Below are positions 45,870-55,167 of a DNA stretch of 64,000 nucleotides, piece by piece; positions within the stretch are counted from its first letter, which is position 1, and each line of letters starts with the position of its first letter. Under the pieces are notes generated by a model. That model was not told the DNA's origin and did not search any database. It worked only from the letters and a program-made list of their open reading frames with translations. This stretch comes from Altererythrobacter sp. (GTDB lineage Bacteria > Pseudomonadota > Alphaproteobacteria > Sphingomonadales > Sphingomonadaceae). Made by a program: the position numbers and the translations under genes. The stretch covers positions 248,001 to 312,000 of the forward strand of contig JAEULJ010000001.1 in assembly GCA_016793865.1 (NCBI GenBank). The letters are read 5' to 3'.

Positions 45870-46940
45870 TCACCGCAGCTTCAGCGTCGACAGGCCGATC
45901 AGCGCGAGGATGATCGCCACGATCCAGAAGCGGATCACGACCTTGCTCTCGCTCCAGCCGAGCTGTTCGAAATGGTGGTGGATCGGGGCCATGCGGAAAA
46001 CGCGCTTGCCGGTGCGCTTGAACCAGAACACCTGGATGATGACGCTCAGTGCCTCGAACACGAACAGCCCGCCCACGATCGCCAGCACCACCTCGTGATG
46101 GGTCGCCACCGCGATCGCGCCGAGCGCCCCGCCCAGGGCAAGCGAGCCGGTATCGCCCATGAACACCGCCGCCGGGGGGGCGTTGAACCACAGGAAGGCG
46201 AGCCCCGCCCCCATGATGGTGGCGCAGAAGATCGCCAGCTCGCCTGCGCCGTTGACATGCGGGATGCCGAGATAGGCGGAGAAATCGGCGCGGCCGACCA
46301 GATAGGCGATCAGCGCGAAGGCTCCGGCCGCGATGATGACCGGCATGATCGCCAGCCCGTCGAGCCCGTCGGTCAGGTTCACCGCATTGCCCGCGCCCAC
46401 GATAACCACCGCCGCGAACACGAAATAGAACGGCCCCAGCGGAATGCCGACATTGTTGAAGAAGGGAATGTAGAGAAAGGTGCTGACCTGGCTGACGATG
46501 ATCCAGCTCGCGATGCCGGCGACCAGGAACTCCAGCGCCAGCCGGGTGCGGCCCGATACGCCCTTGTGGCTCGCCTTACGAACCTTGTCCCAGTCGTCGA
46601 GGAAGCCGATGACGCCGAAGCCCACCATCACCGCCACACAGGCCCACACCAGCGGGTTCCTGAGATCCATGTAGAGCAGCAGCGACAGCGTCAGCGAGAC
46701 CAGGATCATCAGCCCGCCCATGGTGGGCGTGCCGCGCTTGGCCAGGTGGCTCTGCGGGCCATCCTCGCGGATCGGCTGGCCCTTTCCCTGGCGCACGCGG
46801 AGGATGTCGATGAACTTGGGACCGATCACCAGCCCGATCAGCAGCGCTGTCAGAAGGGCTGCGCCCGCGCGCGCGGTCTGGTAGCGGATGAGGTTGAAGG
46901 GTCCGGCGTAATCGAGCCAATCGGCGAGCAGATACAACAT
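45870..46940 (-). CDS. mraY: Phospho-N-acetylmuramoyl-pentapeptide transferase
   Basis: Integral membrane enzyme that forms lipid I on undecaprenyl phosphate. The 356-residue protein has about ten hydrophobic segments. Family motifs are [16 protein letters not shown] (about residues 67-82), [11 protein letters not shown] with the conserved aspartates, [13 protein letters not shown], and [12 protein letters not shown]. The histidine-rich [14 protein letters not shown] lies near the C-terminus. It lies 7 bp after murF. Confidence 0.97.
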   Translation of the reverse strand: MLYLLADWLDYAGPFNLIRYQTARAGAALLTALLIGLVIGPKFIDILRVRQGKGQPIREDGPQSHLAKRGTPTMGGLMILVSLTLSLLLYMDLRNPLVWACVAVMVGFGVIGFLDDWDKVRKASHKGVSGRTRLALEFLVAGIASWIIVSQVSTFLYIPFFNNVGIPLGPFYFVFAAVVIVGAGNAVNLTDGLDGLAIMPVIIAAGAFALIAYLVGRADFSAYLGIPHVNGAGELAIFCATIMGAGLAFLWFNAPPAAVFMGDTGSLALGGALGAIAVATHHEVVLAIVGGLFVFEALSVIIQVFWFKRTGKRVFRMAPIHHHFEQLGWSESKVVIRFWIVAIILALIGLSTLKLR

Positions 46941-46946
46941 GCCGTG

Positions 46947-48416
46947 CTAGCGCTCCCGGCGCGCGAAATGATCCACCACCCGGCCAAGGCCGACAGAGTT
47001 CGAGCCCTTCACCAGTATCGCGTCGCCCGCGATCAGGCCGAATTCCTCGAGCGCGCCGATCGCCTCACCAGCGTCCGAAGCTTGCGTGAAGCGCCCGTCG
47101 AAACCAAGGCCGCCGGCGGAGGATTTCCCCAGCTCGCGCGCCAGCGGCGCCATTTCCTCGCCCACCAGCACCACATGGTCGATCCGCGCGGCGGCGATCG
47201 GCTCGGCCAGCATGGCGTGAAAGGCCGGGCCGAAATCGCCCAGCTCGCGCATGGCGCCCAGCACGGCGATCCGCCGGCCAGCCGGCGTCTGACCCAACGC
47301 GGCCAGCGTTGCACGCATGCTGGCGGGGTTGGCGTTGTAGCTTTCGTCGATCAGCAGCGCCGATCCGCCCGCTGCCGCGATCCTGTGGCGCGCGCCGCGC
47401 CCCTTCAGCCCGCCCATCTCGGCCAGCGAGAGGCCGGCGGATGCCAGGTCTCCGCCCGCCGCGAGCACCGCCGCCATCACCGCAAGCGAGTTGGCGATCC
47501 AGTGCGCGCCCGGCTCGGCCACGGTGTAGCATAGCCGGCCGGCGGGATGTTCGCAGGTCACCAGGCTGCCGCCATTGGCGCTGGGAATGGCGTCGAGCAG
47601 GCGCATCGTCGCATGGGGTCCGGTGCCGAAGGAGACGATCGTCGCACCCGCGGCCTCGGCAGCGGCGTTCAGTCGCGCGAAATGCGGGCTGTCGGCCGGG
47701 ATCACCGCCGCGCCGCCCGGTTCCAGACCGGCGAATATCTCGGCCTTGGCGTCGGCAATCGCCTCCTCGCTGCCCAGCATCTCGATATGCGCCGGTGCGA
47801 TGGTGGTGATGAGCGCGACATGCGGGCGGACCTGGCGCGCCAGAGCGTCGATCTCGCCAGCGTGGTTCATGCCCATCTCGAACACCGCGAACCTGCTGCG
47901 CGCGGGCATCCGGGCGAGGCTGAGCGGCACCCCGACGTGGTTGTTGTAGCTGCGGATGGAGCGGTGGGTTGCCCCCCGGCTGGAGCGCTCGAGCGCGGCG
48001 AACAGCGCTTCCTTGACCCCGGTCTTGCCGACCGATCCGGTGACGCCGATGATCCTGGCCGGCGTGCGCTCGCGCGCCGAGCGGGCCAGCGCCGCCAGCG
48101 CCGCGGCGGTGTCGGGCACCAGCACATGCGGGAAAGCGACCGGGCGATCGACCAGCGCCGCCGCCGCGCCATTGGCGAAGGCCGCATCGAGGAAGCGGTG
48201 CCCGTCCATCGCCTCGCCCCTCAGCGCCACGAACAGATCGCCATTGCGGACATCGCGCGAGTCCATCTCGACCCCGGCGCACTGGAAATCGCCGCTGGCC
48301 ACGCCGCCCGTCGCCGCGGCGATCGCCGCCGAATCCCAAAGCGCCAGCGGCAGGCGATCCTCGGCGAAGATCGGCCAGCGGCGCAGCGCGGGATGACCGA
48401 GTATCGCCGGCGTCAT
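46947..48416 (-). CDS. murF: UDP-N-acetylmuramoyl-tripeptide-D-alanyl-D-alanine ligase
   Basis: Adds D-Ala-D-Ala to the tripeptide. The 489-residue Mur ligase has an N-terminal UDP-binding domain, the ATP loop IIGVTGSVGKTGVKEALFA and NNHVGVPLSLARM. FEMGMNHAGEIDAL lies in the central domain, and the MurF-specific LLIDESYNANPASMRATL near residue 353. The ATG at 48416 overlaps the murE stop. The frame stays open upstream, but only inside murE. Confidence 0.95.
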   Translation of the reverse strand: MTPAILGHPALRRWPIFAEDRLPLALWDSAAIAAATGGVASGDFQCAGVEMDSRDVRNGDLFVALRGEAMDGHRFLDAAFANGAAAALVDRPVAFPHVLVPDTAAALAALARSARERTPARIIGVTGSVGKTGVKEALFAALERSSRGATHRSIRSYNNHVGVPLSLARMPARSRFAVFEMGMNHAGEIDALARQVRPHVALITTIAPAHIEMLGSEEAIADAKAEIFAGLEPGGAAVIPADSPHFARLNAAAEAAGATIVSFGTGPHATMRLLDAIPSANGGSLVTCEHPAGRLCYTVAEPGAHWIANSLAVMAAVLAAGGDLASAGLSLAEMGGLKGRGARHRIAAAGGSALLIDESYNANPASMRATLAALGQTPAGRRIAVLGAMRELGDFGPAFHAMLAEPIAAARIDHVVLVGEEMAPLARELGKSSAGGLGFDGRFTQASDAGEAIGALEEFGLIAGDAILVKGSNSVGLGRVVDHFARRER

Positions 48417-49927
48417 GCCGCCACGCTCCCGGACGCCGGGCCCTGCCCCGGCCCGCCGGCGCATTCGCGCACGACCGTGACATCGTCGAAGGGCAACACC
48501 CGCATCTCCACGCCCGCTCCCACTATCTGGCCCTGTTCGTGGCCCTTGCCCGCGACCAGCACGATATCGCCCTCGCGCGCCTCGGCGATGGCGGCGCGGA
48601 TCGCCTCGCACCGGTCGCCGATCTCGCGCGCGCCCTTGCCCGCTCCGGCCATGACCGCGGCGCGGATGGCCGCCGGGTCTTCGCCGCGCGGATTGTCGTC
48701 GGTGACGATCACCAGTTCCGAACCCTTCGCCGCCGCAGCGCCCATCGGCCCGCGCTTGCCGTGGTCGCGATCGCCGCCTGCGCCCATGACGGTGATGAGC
48801 CTGCCCCCCTTGCCCTGCGCGACGTGGGGGCGCAGCGCGGCGATGGCGGCCTCGATAGCGTCGGGGGTGTGGGCATAATCGACATAGACCGGCGCCCCGG
48901 CGGCGGTGATCGCCGCGCGCTCGAGCCGGCCGCGCACCGGCTGGAGCCGCGACAGCGCATCGAACGTGCGCCCGACATGGCCGCCGGTCACGATCACGAG
49001 GCCGGCGGCCATGAGCGCGTTGGCCGCCTGATAGGCGCCGATGAGGGGCAATTCGATCCTTCGGGATTCGCCCCGGCATTCGACCTCGAGCGTCTGGCCC
49101 AGCGCCGATGGGGTCCGCGACTTGAGGAACAGGCCGTCGGAACCGTCCAGGCTTGTGCTGCCGACCGAAAACAGCCGCAGCGGGCGAGCGCGAACGTGGG
49201 CGGCGGCCCGGTCGGACCATTCGTCGTCCGACCACACCACGCCCCATCCCGCCGGATCGACCACCTCGTCGAACAGCCGCATCTTGGCGCGGAAGTAGTC
49301 ATCCATGTCGGCATGGTAGTCGAGGTGATCGCGCGACAGATTGGTGAAGCCTCCGGCCTCGACCGACACGCCCTCGTTGCGATACTGGCTGAGCCCGTGG
49401 CTGCTGGCCTCGAAGGCGATATGCGTCACTCCCTCGCGCGCCAGGCCCGAGACATTGGCGAGGAAGGTCACGATGTCGGGCGTCGTCAGCCCGGTCGAGA
49501 CGCTTTCGTCGGGGGTGGTGACACCCAGCGTGCCGATGCTGGCCGCGCGCTCGCCCGCCATGCGCCAGATCTGGCGCACCATCTCCACGGTGGAGGTCTT
49601 GCCATTGGTCCCGGTCACGGCGACGAGATGCGCCGGCACCGGGGCGAAGAACCGCGCCGCGATCCGCGCGAAGGCACGGCGCGGCTCGGGATCGGGGATA
49701 TGCAGCGCGCCCGCCACCTGCGCATCGGGCCGCGCGACCACGGCAACCGCGCCGGCCTGGACCGCGGCGGCGATGAAATCCTCGCCGTTGACGCTCGCTC
49801 CCCGGAACGCCCCGAACACGGTGCCGGGCGCGACCTTGCGGTGGTCGATGGCGAAGCCGGTCACCTCGGCATCGCCAGCTCCCGCGCCCTCGATCCCCGC
49901 TTCGCCGAGCAGCCGCGCCAGCTTCAT
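48413..49927 (-). CDS. murE: UDP-MurNAc-L-alanyl-D-glutamate-2,6-diaminopimelate ligase
   Basis: Adds the third residue of the stem peptide. The 504-residue Mur ligase has the ATP loop LVAVTGTNGKTSTVEMVRQI (about residues 103-122), the ASSHGLSQYR region and HLDYHADMDDYFRAK. The selectivity motif DNPR is present in VIVTDDNPRGEDP, which marks the meso-diaminopimelate type. The ATG overlaps the ftsI stop (ATGA). Confidence 0.97.
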   Translation of the reverse strand: MKLARLLGEAGIEGAGAGDAEVTGFAIDHRKVAPGTVFGAFRGASVNGEDFIAAAVQAGAVAVVARPDAQVAGALHIPDPEPRRAFARIAARFFAPVPAHLVAVTGTNGKTSTVEMVRQIWRMAGERAASIGTLGVTTPDESVSTGLTTPDIVTFLANVSGLAREGVTHIAFEASSHGLSQYRNEGVSVEAGGFTNLSRDHLDYHADMDDYFRAKMRLFDEVVDPAGWGVVWSDDEWSDRAAAHVRARPLRLFSVGSTSLDGSDGLFLKSRTPSALGQTLEVECRGESRRIELPLIGAYQAANALMAAGLVIVTGGHVGRTFDALSRLQPVRGRLERAAITAAGAPVYVDYAHTPDAIEAAIAALRPHVAQGKGGRLITVMGAGGDRDHGKRGPMGAAAAKGSELVIVTDDNPRGEDPAAIRAAVMAGAGKGAREIGDRCEAIRAAIAEAREGDIVLVAGKGHEQGQIVGAGVEMRVLPFDDVTVVRECAGGPGQGPASGSVAA

Positions 49928-51738
49928 TCGCCGGCCGCCGCGAGCTTCTTCTGAGCCGCCGGGATCAGGGGCACCAGATCGCTGATATCCACGTCGCGGT
50001 TGTCATCGGGCAGCACGCCCAGCATCGGCCCGACGCGGGGCACAAGCCGGCCCACGATCGGCGCGGCGTTCCAGCCGGCGGTTCGCTGGAAGCTGGAGGC
50101 GACGGTCCCCTTGGGCTCGTCGAGCATGGCGATCACCACATAGCGCGGCCGGTCCATCGGGAAGGCGGCGGCGAAGGTGGAGACCAGCGTGGTCTTCTTG
50201 TAGCCGCCAGCGCCCGGCTTCTCCGCACTTCCGGTCTTGCCGCCCACGCGGTAGCCGGGCGCATCCGCCTTCTTCCCCGTGCCATACAGCGTGATGGTGC
50301 GGAGCAGCTGCCGCATGCGCGCGCTGGTGGAGGCCTTGAATACCCGCCGGCCGCGCGGAGCCTGGCCGGGCGCCAGCTTGTGTACGGTCGCCGGGCGCCA
50401 GACGCCTCCATTGACCATCGCCGCATAGGCGCTGGCCAGGTGAAGCGGGGTGACCGCGATGCCGTGGCCGTAACCGACCGTCATCGCGCGGAGCAGCGGC
50501 CAGTCGCCGCTGGCCCAGATCGGGAAGCCTCTGGCCGGCAGCTCGATACGGGCTCGCTCGTTCATGCCGAGGTCCGCCATCACCTTCTTGAGCCGGTCCG
50601 GCCCCATGTCCCTCACCATCGAAGCTGTGACGACATTGGACGAATGGATCAGCATTTCCGGGGTGTTGAGCGTGGCACCGTAATTCTTGAGGTCTTTGAT
50701 GGTAAATCCGCCCAGGCGGAACGGGGTAGCGTCGTAACGCCGGCCCATGTCGCGAACGGTGCCCGCGTCGATCCCCGCGGCCACGGTCAGCGGCTTGAAG
50801 GTCGATCCGAGCTCGTAGACCTGGTTCGTCACCCGGTTGAACATGTACTGGACGTTGGCGTTGTTGATCCGGTTGGGATCGAAGCTGGGGAGCGAGGCGA
50901 GCGCCAGCACCTCGCCGGTGTCGACGTCGAGGATGATGCCGGCGGCGCCCACCGCGTTCACCAGCCGCATTCCGCGCGCCAGCTCGTCCTCCAGCGCGCC
51001 CTGGACGCGCAGGTCCACGCTCAGCTCGGCCGGCTTGGTGAGCTGCGCGCGGTCGCGAAGCTGCGCGTCCAGCACCTGCTCCATCCCCAAGCGCCCGTGT
51101 CCGTCGGCGCCGACATAGCCCAGGACGTGCGCGCCCATCGGCCCTTGCGGATAATGGCGGTCGATCTCCTCTGGCATCTCGAGCGCCAGCTCGCCGATCG
51201 CGAGCAGGCGATTGGCCTCCTCCGGCATCACGCGGCGGCGCAGATAGACGCCCTGCCCCGCCGCGAGCTGGCGAGCGACCTTGGCCTCGTCGAGATCGGG
51301 AAAGATCGCCTTCAGCTCGCGCGCGACCGTGGCGACCGGCTGGATGAGGGGAGCCTGGCCCGGACCCAGCGCCTCGGGATTGAACCACAGGGAATAGGCC
51401 GGAAAGGCGCGCGCCAGCGGAGCGCCGTTGCGGTCCACGATCTCTCCGCGCGGCGGCAACAGCGCTTCGTCGAAGGGGGTCGTGCGCAAAGCGCGGTCGG
51501 AGGCGCCGACGAACCCGATACGCAGGAGCGCCAGCGCTGCGACCACGAAGAAGCTCATCGCCACCCAGAGCACGCGCTGCTTGGCGGTCAGCAGCGCAAG
51601 CTGGCGTGCCGTGGCGAGCTGCACCCGCTTCACCGGTGGCGCGATCCGCGTCTCGGGTCCGCCGACCGAGCCGGTGCCGGACAAGCTGGAAGCGGCAAAG
51701 CCCGGGGCCGCGAAGGCGGTCGCGCTATAGGCGTTCAC
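49924..51738 (-). CDS. ftsI: Divisome transpeptidase FtsI (penicillin-binding protein 3)
   Basis: Septal peptidoglycan cross-linking enzyme. The 604-residue class B PBP has a short cytoplasmic tail, a transmembrane helix (VLWVAMSFFVVAALALLRIG, about residues 55-74), a PBP dimer domain beginning near GEIVDRNGAPLA, and the transpeptidase domain. The catalytic Ser312 is in GSTFKP with Lys315. The second motif is SSN (HSSNVVTASM), and the third is K501-T-G503. The ATG overlaps the ftsL stop. Confidence 0.97.
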   Translation of the reverse strand: MNAYSATAFAAPGFAASSLSGTGSVGGPETRIAPPVKRVQLATARQLALLTAKQRVLWVAMSFFVVAALALLRIGFVGASDRALRTTPFDEALLPPRGEIVDRNGAPLARAFPAYSLWFNPEALGPGQAPLIQPVATVARELKAIFPDLDEAKVARQLAAGQGVYLRRRVMPEEANRLLAIGELALEMPEEIDRHYPQGPMGAHVLGYVGADGHGRLGMEQVLDAQLRDRAQLTKPAELSVDLRVQGALEDELARGMRLVNAVGAAGIILDVDTGEVLALASLPSFDPNRINNANVQYMFNRVTNQVYELGSTFKPLTVAAGIDAGTVRDMGRRYDATPFRLGGFTIKDLKNYGATLNTPEMLIHSSNVVTASMVRDMGPDRLKKVMADLGMNERARIELPARGFPIWASGDWPLLRAMTVGYGHGIAVTPLHLASAYAAMVNGGVWRPATVHKLAPGQAPRGRRVFKASTSARMRQLLRTITLYGTGKKADAPGYRVGGKTGSAEKPGAGGYKKTTLVSTFAAAFPMDRPRYVVIAMLDEPKGTVASSFQRTAGWNAAPIVGRLVPRVGPMLGVLPDDNRDVDISDLVPLIPAAQKKLAAAGE

Positions 51739-52298
51739 TGGCCGCTCTCCGCGATCAGCGCCGCATCGCCGGGGCTGCCGCGGGCCAGCCGCTCGGCGAG
51801 AGTGGCTGCGCCGCCCGCGGCGGCCCGCGTGGCGGCACGCCCCGCGCCATGGGCCACGGCGTCGCGCGCTTCGGCCGCGATCGACTGGCCGGTCAATGGG
51901 GATACCCAGTCGGCGAGCGTACCATTCTCCTCGACCGGAGGAGGCGCGGCGCGGGCGAGGCGAACCGGCTCAGGTGCATCTGCACGGCGCGGCACCCCAA
52001 GGCTGGCGAGCTCCGCCTCGCTGGCGAGGAACTGGCCCGCGCGAGGGGCGACATAGCCGAAGTCCACTGCGTTCCACTCGGCCAGCTGGCGCTGGCTGGA
52101 CCGCGATTCGAACTCGGTCTCCAGCCTGAGCTTCTCGCGCTCCAGCGAGACGATCCGGCGTTCGGCGAGGCGCACCTCGCTCTTGATCGCGTTGACGTGG
52201 AAGGTCAGCGCCAGGAACAGCGCCAGCGCCGCCGAAAGCGCGCCGGCCCAGCTCGCCTGGCGTAGCCGGCTGCCGGGCTTGATCGGCTGCGAGGCCAT
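51735..52298 (-). CDS. ftsL: FtsL-like divisome protein with C-terminal extension
   Basis: The 187-residue bitopic protein has one transmembrane segment (ASWAGALSAALALFLALTF, about residues 15-33), then a coiled coil with a heptad pattern (NAIKSEVRLAERRIVSLERE and onward to about residue 68), the FtsL/FtsB-like zipper. A further 100 or so residues are Ala/Pro-rich and low in pattern, so it is longer than typical FtsL (about 100-120). Position between rsmH and ftsI supports the assignment; sequence conservation in this family is low. Confidence 0.88.
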   Translation of the reverse strand: MASQPIKPGSRLRQASWAGALSAALALFLALTFHVNAIKSEVRLAERRIVSLEREKLRLETEFESRSSQRQLAEWNAVDFGYVAPRAGQFLASEAELASLGVPRRADAPEPVRLARAAPPPVEENGTLADWVSPLTGQSIAAEARDAVAHGAGRAATRAAAGGAATLAERLARGSPGDAALIAESGQ

Positions 52299-53239
52299 CA
52301 GGCGGCCTCCTCGAACGGCGCGGCGGTGCGAAGCGCGCTGCGCAGCACCGCGGAACGCGCGCGCGGATTGCGCGCGATCTCGGCATCGGAGGGCATCACC
52401 GGCCTGGCGACACGGGCGAACACCGGGGCGCGCGTGTCGGGCAGGGGGAGATGGCGAGAACCCGAGCCGGCTTGCGAGGTTTCGCGCAGGAAGCGCTTGA
52501 CGATGCGGTCCTCGAGGCTGTGGAAGCTGACCACCGCCAGCCGCCCACCCTCGCCGAGAAGCTCGGTCGCACCACGCAGCCCGGCCTCGAGCTCGTCGAG
52601 TTCGGCGTTTACATGGATGCGGATCGCCTGGAAGCTGCGTGTCGCCGGATCCTTGGGTGCGCCGGGATGGTGGCCCAGCGCCTTGCGGACGACTCGTGCC
52701 AGATCGCCGGTGGTCTCAAGCGGACGCGCCGCGACGATGGCACGGGCCACGCGGCGCGACTGGCGCTCCTCTCCGAAGCGGTAGAGCACGTCCGCGATCT
52801 CGCTTTCGGCCGCGCCGTTGACGAAATCGGCGGCACTCGGGCCTTCGCGGCTCATCCTCATGTCGAGCGGCCCGTCCAGCGCGAAGGCGAAACCACGCGT
52901 GGCCTGGTCGAGCTGCATCGAGCTGACGCCGATATCCATCACCACGCCGTCCACCCGGGCGATGCCGGCCTCGCGCAGTGCGTCCGCCATCTCGGAGAAT
53001 CGGCGCGGATGGAGGACCAGCCGGGGCGGGCATTCCCCGGCTTCGGGCCATAGCTCGCCGGCGCTCAGCGCGTCCGGGTCGCGGTCGAAGGCATGGACCG
53101 TCGCCCCCCTGCCGAGCAACGCACGGCTATATCCGCCCGCGCCAAAGGTGGCGTCGACGATCAGATCGCCCTGCCGCGGGTCGAGCGCCGCGATCACCTC
53201 GTCGAGGAGCACCGGGATGTGAGGCGCGGGGGCCGTCAT
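52298..53239 (-). CDS. rsmH: 16S rRNA (cytosine-1402-N4)-methyltransferase
   Basis: SAM-dependent N4-methylation of C1402 in the 16S rRNA P site. The 313-residue protein has [20 protein letters not shown] at residues 7-26, the SAM motif [16 protein letters not shown], and [15 protein letters not shown]. It also has [15 protein letters not shown] and the C-terminal [13 protein letters not shown]. The ATG at 53239 overlaps the mraZ stop (AAATGACGG). Confidence 0.97.
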   Translation of the reverse strand: MTAPAPHIPVLLDEVIAALDPRQGDLIVDATFGAGGYSRALLGRGATVHAFDRDPDALSAGELWPEAGECPPRLVLHPRRFSEMADALREAGIARVDGVVMDIGVSSMQLDQATRGFAFALDGPLDMRMSREGPSAADFVNGAAESEIADVLYRFGEERQSRRVARAIVAARPLETTGDLARVVRKALGHHPGAPKDPATRSFQAIRIHVNAELDELEAGLRGATELLGEGGRLAVVSFHSLEDRIVKRFLRETSQAGSGSRHLPLPDTRAPVFARVARPVMPSDAEIARNPRARSAVLRSALRTAAPFEEAA

Positions 53240-53736
53240 TTGCGCGCCCCGGTGTCGCCGACCAGCGCCTCGCAGGCCGCCTTGGCCGCCGCCCAGTCGT
53301 CGCCCATCTTGGCGAGCTCGGCCGGAGCCCACAGCGTGAAAAACCGCCCTCCGCCCTGCGCGTAGATGCCGTCGTCGATATTGGCGAGGTTCTTGAGATA
53401 TTCGGGCATGACGAAGCGCCCGCTGTCGTCGAAGGGGATTTCGACGAAGCCGTGAAGCTGGCTGGAGCGCGTTTCGCGGTCGAAATCCTTCTCCAGGCGG
53501 GTGGCGCGCTCTTCCTCGCGGTCGATCTGGTCGTCCAGCTCGGCCTTGCGCGACAGGCCGAAGCCGACGAGGCATTTCCAGCGCTCATGCTTGGCGAGGC
53601 AGAGTATGCGGCCGTCACTGCTTTCCCGCACCGCCTTGCGGAACGAAGGCGGCAGGACATAGCGGGACTTGTCGCCGGCGGGCGCATAAGCCTGTCCACT
53701 GTATCCCGCGAAAGCCAATCGCCTGTCCCCATGCAC
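53236..53736 (-). CDS. mraZ: Transcriptional regulator MraZ
   Basis: The first gene of the division/cell-wall cluster. MraZ is a DNA-binding protein that represses its own operon. The 166-residue protein has two SpoVT-AbrB-like halves: the first includes [17 protein letters not shown], the second [20 protein letters not shown], each with the D-x-x-G/S-R-x-x-x-P pattern of MraZ. A GGGA array with 10-bp period lies upstream at 53851-53894. Confidence 0.94.
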   Translation of the reverse strand: MHGDRRLAFAGYSGQAYAPAGDKSRYVLPPSFRKAVRESSDGRILCLAKHERWKCLVGFGLSRKAELDDQIDREEERATRLEKDFDRETRSSQLHGFVEIPFDDSGRFVMPEYLKNLANIDDGIYAQGGGRFFTLWAPAELAKMGDDWAAAKAACEALVGDTGARK

Positions 53737-53850
53737 CCTGACCGGGCCGGATACGGCCCGCGCGCCCCCGCCATGCGCGGTCAGCCTCCGCGCGTGGCGG
53801 GCGGAGAATCGACCCGGACCGCCCTGCCCGACAGGTGGAAGGCATATCCC

Positions 53851-53894
53851 GGGACCGACAGGGATGAAAGGGAGAATCGCGGGATATTGCGGGA
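53851..53894 (-). promoter_or_regulatory. Ten-bp-period GGGA array, likely MraZ operator of the dcw cluster
   Basis: Copies of GGGA start at 53851, 53861, 53870, 53881 and 53891, so five copies stand at nearly exact helical-turn spacing (the third is one base off; its decamer begins GGAG). They are 115-158 bp upstream of mraZ, in a 277-bp gene-free region. MraZ is known to bind direct repeats of TGGGN spaced by 5 nt (10-nt period). Here the repeat runs on the strand opposite to transcription and has A or C before GGG. AT-rich sequence just upstream (TTGGAAAATC, then TATTAACAAG) could be the promoter. Confidence 0.55.
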
Positions 53895-54013
53895 AATCTT
53901 GTTAATACGCTGATTTTCCAATGAAATCATGGAGCCCTCCCGCCCATGAAGCGGCAGGGAAACGGGCTGGGTTCTGGAAGTGGAGGACGCCGCGCCAGTT
54001 GCGGCCTCGCGAG

Positions 54014-54781
54014 TCAGTTGAAGGCGTGCTCGACCAGCGCTTCGAGCGCGCGGTTGCGCGCCGCCATCGCCGCTTGCCCGCCATCCTCGAGCACTGCGGC
54101 GTCGGCGAGGATGGTCACCCTCCCCCGGCCGATAGGGCACTTCACCAGTGTTCCGTCGGCCTTCAGTACGCAGGTGCCGCCGGGAAGACCGCGAAACCGC
54201 CCTGCGGCCGCGATCGGGATCGGGACGCCCTCAAGATCGACCGACGCGGCCGCGGACCCCACCTCCGCCTCCTCCGCGAAGATGAGTTCCAACCCCCAGC
54301 GGCGCAGGATGGGAGACAGGAGCACCACGTCCTGCGGCCGGCGCCGGTCCCCGATCGGAAAACGCGAGGGCGCGGTGAGCATGGGATCGGCGAAGAGCAG
54401 CAGTCGGCCGCCGCCGCGAACCCATCGGTCAAGCGCGAGGTTTTCCGCCGGATCGAGCGCACGCGGCTGGGCGAGCAGCAGAAACCGCAGGCCCGCCAGC
54501 GCGTGCGGTTCGAGCGTATCGAGCGGCACCAGCGCATGGCGCCGCGCGAGAGCGGTTCGCACCCATCCGGGCGTGGCCCCGGGCGCCAGGACATCGCCGA
54601 AACCGGCACCCTCGGGCCAGTAGAGCGGCAGCGTGCCCATCACCCCCAAGGGTGGCGGCGCGCTTGCCGCGCGTGCGGGATCGGGAGCGGCCGGCTCGGG
54701 CGCCGCACGGCAGGCCGTCGCGGCGAGAGCGGCCAGCAGCAGAAGCCATTTCAGCCCCGGCGCGCGCGGGCTAACGCGCAT
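54014..54781 (-). CDS. Putative periplasmic/lipoprotein GATase-like protein (DUF4350-like)
   Basis: The 255-residue product starts MRVSPRAPGLKWLLLLAALA with a lipobox ATAC (cysteine about residue 25). The soluble part has strands typical of a class I glutamine-amidotransferase-like fold (LRFLLLAQPRALDPAENLAL, RGGGRLLLFADPML, and GRVTILADAAVLED near the end). Proteins of this kind include the GldG/DUF4350 group associated with ABC exporters. No catalytic Cys-His pair is evident. It overlaps the small membrane protein upstream by 11 bp. The mra promoter lies just after its stop. Confidence 0.7.
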   Translation of the reverse strand: MRVSPRAPGLKWLLLLAALAATACRAAPEPAAPDPARAASAPPPLGVMGTLPLYWPEGAGFGDVLAPGATPGWVRTALARRHALVPLDTLEPHALAGLRFLLLAQPRALDPAENLALDRWVRGGGRLLLFADPMLTAPSRFPIGDRRRPQDVVLLSPILRRWGLELIFAEEAEVGSAAASVDLEGVPIPIAAAGRFRGLPGGTCVLKADGTLVKCPIGRGRVTILADAAVLEDGGQAAMAARNRALEALVEHAFN

Positions 54782-55136
54782 CCGCAGAGGCGGCAGCCGG
54801 CTCGGCCACGGCGGGAGGAGGCGTGCGACTGGCGGAAGGGGTGGCGGAAATGACGGGGACCACCCCCGCCTCCGCGAGAGGATCGCCAGCGGTCGCCGAA
54901 GGCGTGTTCGAGGTGCTGGCGGCCGCCCCGGCGACCGAGGTGCTTTCGGTCTGCGTCGCACGATCCTTGATGATGCTGGCGAGGCCGATCAGCAGCAGCA
55001 CCGCCACCACTCCGATCCCGCCCATCTGTAATCGGCGGAAGACTTCGTTCCGCGTGCCTCCCAGGGGCGCAGCCGGAATCCCGCCGGACTGCGCGCCGGG
55101 TGGAGCCGGCGCGCGGGATCGAAGGGACCGCGCCAT
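54771..55136 (-). CDS. Small single-pass membrane protein, unknown function
   Basis: The 121-residue product has a basic N-terminus (MARSLRSRAPAPP), a single transmembrane helix near residues 37-53 (MGGIGVVAVLLLIGLAS) and a Ser/Thr/Ala/Pro-rich tail that probably lies in the periplasm. It overlaps the GATase-like lipoprotein gene by 11 bp, so the two are likely a pair. I do not recognise a family. Confidence 0.65.
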   Translation of the reverse strand: MARSLRSRAPAPPGAQSGGIPAAPLGGTRNEVFRRLQMGGIGVVAVLLLIGLASIIKDRATQTESTSVAGAAASTSNTPSATAGDPLAEAGVVPVISATPSASRTPPPAVAEPAAASADAR

Positions 55137-55167
55137 CGCACACAAACTATCGGCTGCGCGGACGGGG

